Shown one piece after another: positions 63,549 to 64,000 of a stretch of 64,000 nucleotides of DNA. A program made the position numbers and the translations under genes. Location of the stretch: NCBI RefSeq assembly GCF_021044685.1, contig NZ_CP088014.1, positions 4,264,001 to 4,328,000 on the forward strand, in the 5' to 3' direction. The notes below the pieces were generated by a model, which was not told the origin of the DNA, ran no database searches, and saw nothing but the letters and a program-made list of their open reading frames with translations. Source of the stretch: Bradyrhizobium daqingense. Lineage in GTDB: Bacteria; Pseudomonadota; Alphaproteobacteria; Rhizobiales; Xanthobacteraceae. Positions within the stretch are counted from its first letter, which is position 1, and every line of letters starts with the position of its first letter.

Positions 63549-64000
63549 ATGATGACTGATAGTTCCGGCCGAACGGCCTTCCCGCCGGCGCCGACTGGCC
63601 TTGGCGCGCTTTCTGCAACCGAGATCATGGCGGGCTACCGGCGCAAGGCGTTCACGCCGCGCGATGTGGTCGATGACACCATTGCCGCGCTGGAGGCGAC
63701 CAACGAGGCCTACAACGCGGTGGTGACGCCGATGTATGATCAGGCAAGGGCGGTGGCCGATCGTCTCACCAAGCAGATGCGCGCAGGCGAGGCCAAGGGA
63801 CCGCTCGCCGGCGTGCCTGTCACGATCAAGGATCTCGTCTTCGTCGCGGGCGTGCCGGCCTATGGCGGCTCGCCCATGAACAAGAGCTTTGTGCCTGAGG
63901 CCGATGCCGCTGTCGTCTCTGCGCTGAAGGCCTCCGGCGCGATCATCACCTGCAAGACCACGACCTGCGAGTCCGGCTACAAGCTGACGGCCGACAGCCC
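63549..64000 (+). CDS. Amidase signature family protein (partial, 5' end only)
   Basis: The first ~150 residues are in the window; the ATG at 63549 or 63552 is the likely start. PLAGVPVTIKDL carries the catalytic Lys of the Ser-Ser-Lys triad, and YGGSPMNKSFVPEADAAVV is family-typical, followed by SGAIITCKTTTCESGYKL. The Ser-rich motif lies beyond the edge. It would hydrolyse an amide, plausibly a product of the Mo hydroxylase. It follows CoxM by 13 bases and is in the same operon. Confidence 0.88.
   Translation, partial: MMTDSSGRTAFPPAPTGLGALSATEIMAGYRRKAFTPRDVVDDTIAALEATNEAYNAVVTPMYDQARAVADRLTKQMRAGEAKGPLAGVPVTIKDLVFVAGVPAYGGSPMNKSFVPEADAAVVSALKASGAIITCKTTTCESGYKLTADS

Noticed and set aside
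1..64000. CRISPR array, tRNA, rRNA or riboswitch
   Set aside because: No regularly spaced repeats, tRNA-like cloverleaf or conserved RNA motif was found by eye; a covariance-model search would settle it.

Overview
The window looks like chromosomal DNA of a high-GC alphaproteobacterium, most like Bradyrhizobium or Rhodopseudomonas (inference from base composition, codon use, dense overlapping operons, and many ABC importers, Mo-enzymes and flavin monooxygenases). No rRNA, tRNA, CRISPR array or phage genes were seen. The organism was not identified from any marker gene.

Layout. (1) 1-579: an MFS drug-efflux gene running off the left edge. (2) 673-14839: a catabolic block with a thiolase, TetR regulator, DMSO-reductase-type Mo enzyme, two SDR-like proteins without the usual catalytic Tyr, a crotonase, HxlR regulator, alpha/beta hydrolase, MDR reductase, acyl-CoA ligase, orphan LivK-type binding protein, Old Yellow Enzyme and a truncated crotonase. 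Together they suggest CoA activation and beta-oxidation-like breakdown of an unknown carboxylic acid. Three inverted-repeat operator candidates sit beside the TetR and HxlR genes and in front of the ligase. (3) 15164-16419: an Lrp/AsnC regulator and a small membrane protein. (4) 16456-45198: an organosulfur island with four luciferase-like monooxygenases, a TauD-type dioxygenase, SfnB/DszC-like oxidase, flavin reductase, serine acetyltransferase, O-acetylhomoserine sulfhydrylase, three sulfonate-type ABC importers plus one lone binding protein, two orphan MetQ proteins, and two copies (one decayed) of a flavoprotein plus 2x[4Fe-4S] ferredoxin pair reminiscent of AprAB. The likely logic is import of organosulfur compounds, oxidative and perhaps reductive C-S cleavage, then sulfide assimilation into Cys/Met. 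(5) 45333-52568: a VOC protein, an FAD/NAD(P)-binding protein and a peptide-type ABC importer. (6) 53488-54882: a complete IS256-family element with a 9-bp target duplication. (7) 55515-64000: a polyamine-type ABC importer followed by a three-subunit xanthine-dehydrogenase-family Mo hydroxylase and the start of an amidase, apparently one operon.

Three genes (20109-21166, 33891-35209, 43408-44399) each carry one frameshift that a single restored G or C would repair. A fourth (36261-37463) has lost about 160 codons of its FAD domain. These are either recent decay of the sulfur island or, for the three single-base cases, assembly errors. The most interesting candidate for an undescribed system is the AprAB-like flavoprotein/ferredoxin pair inside the organosulfur island.
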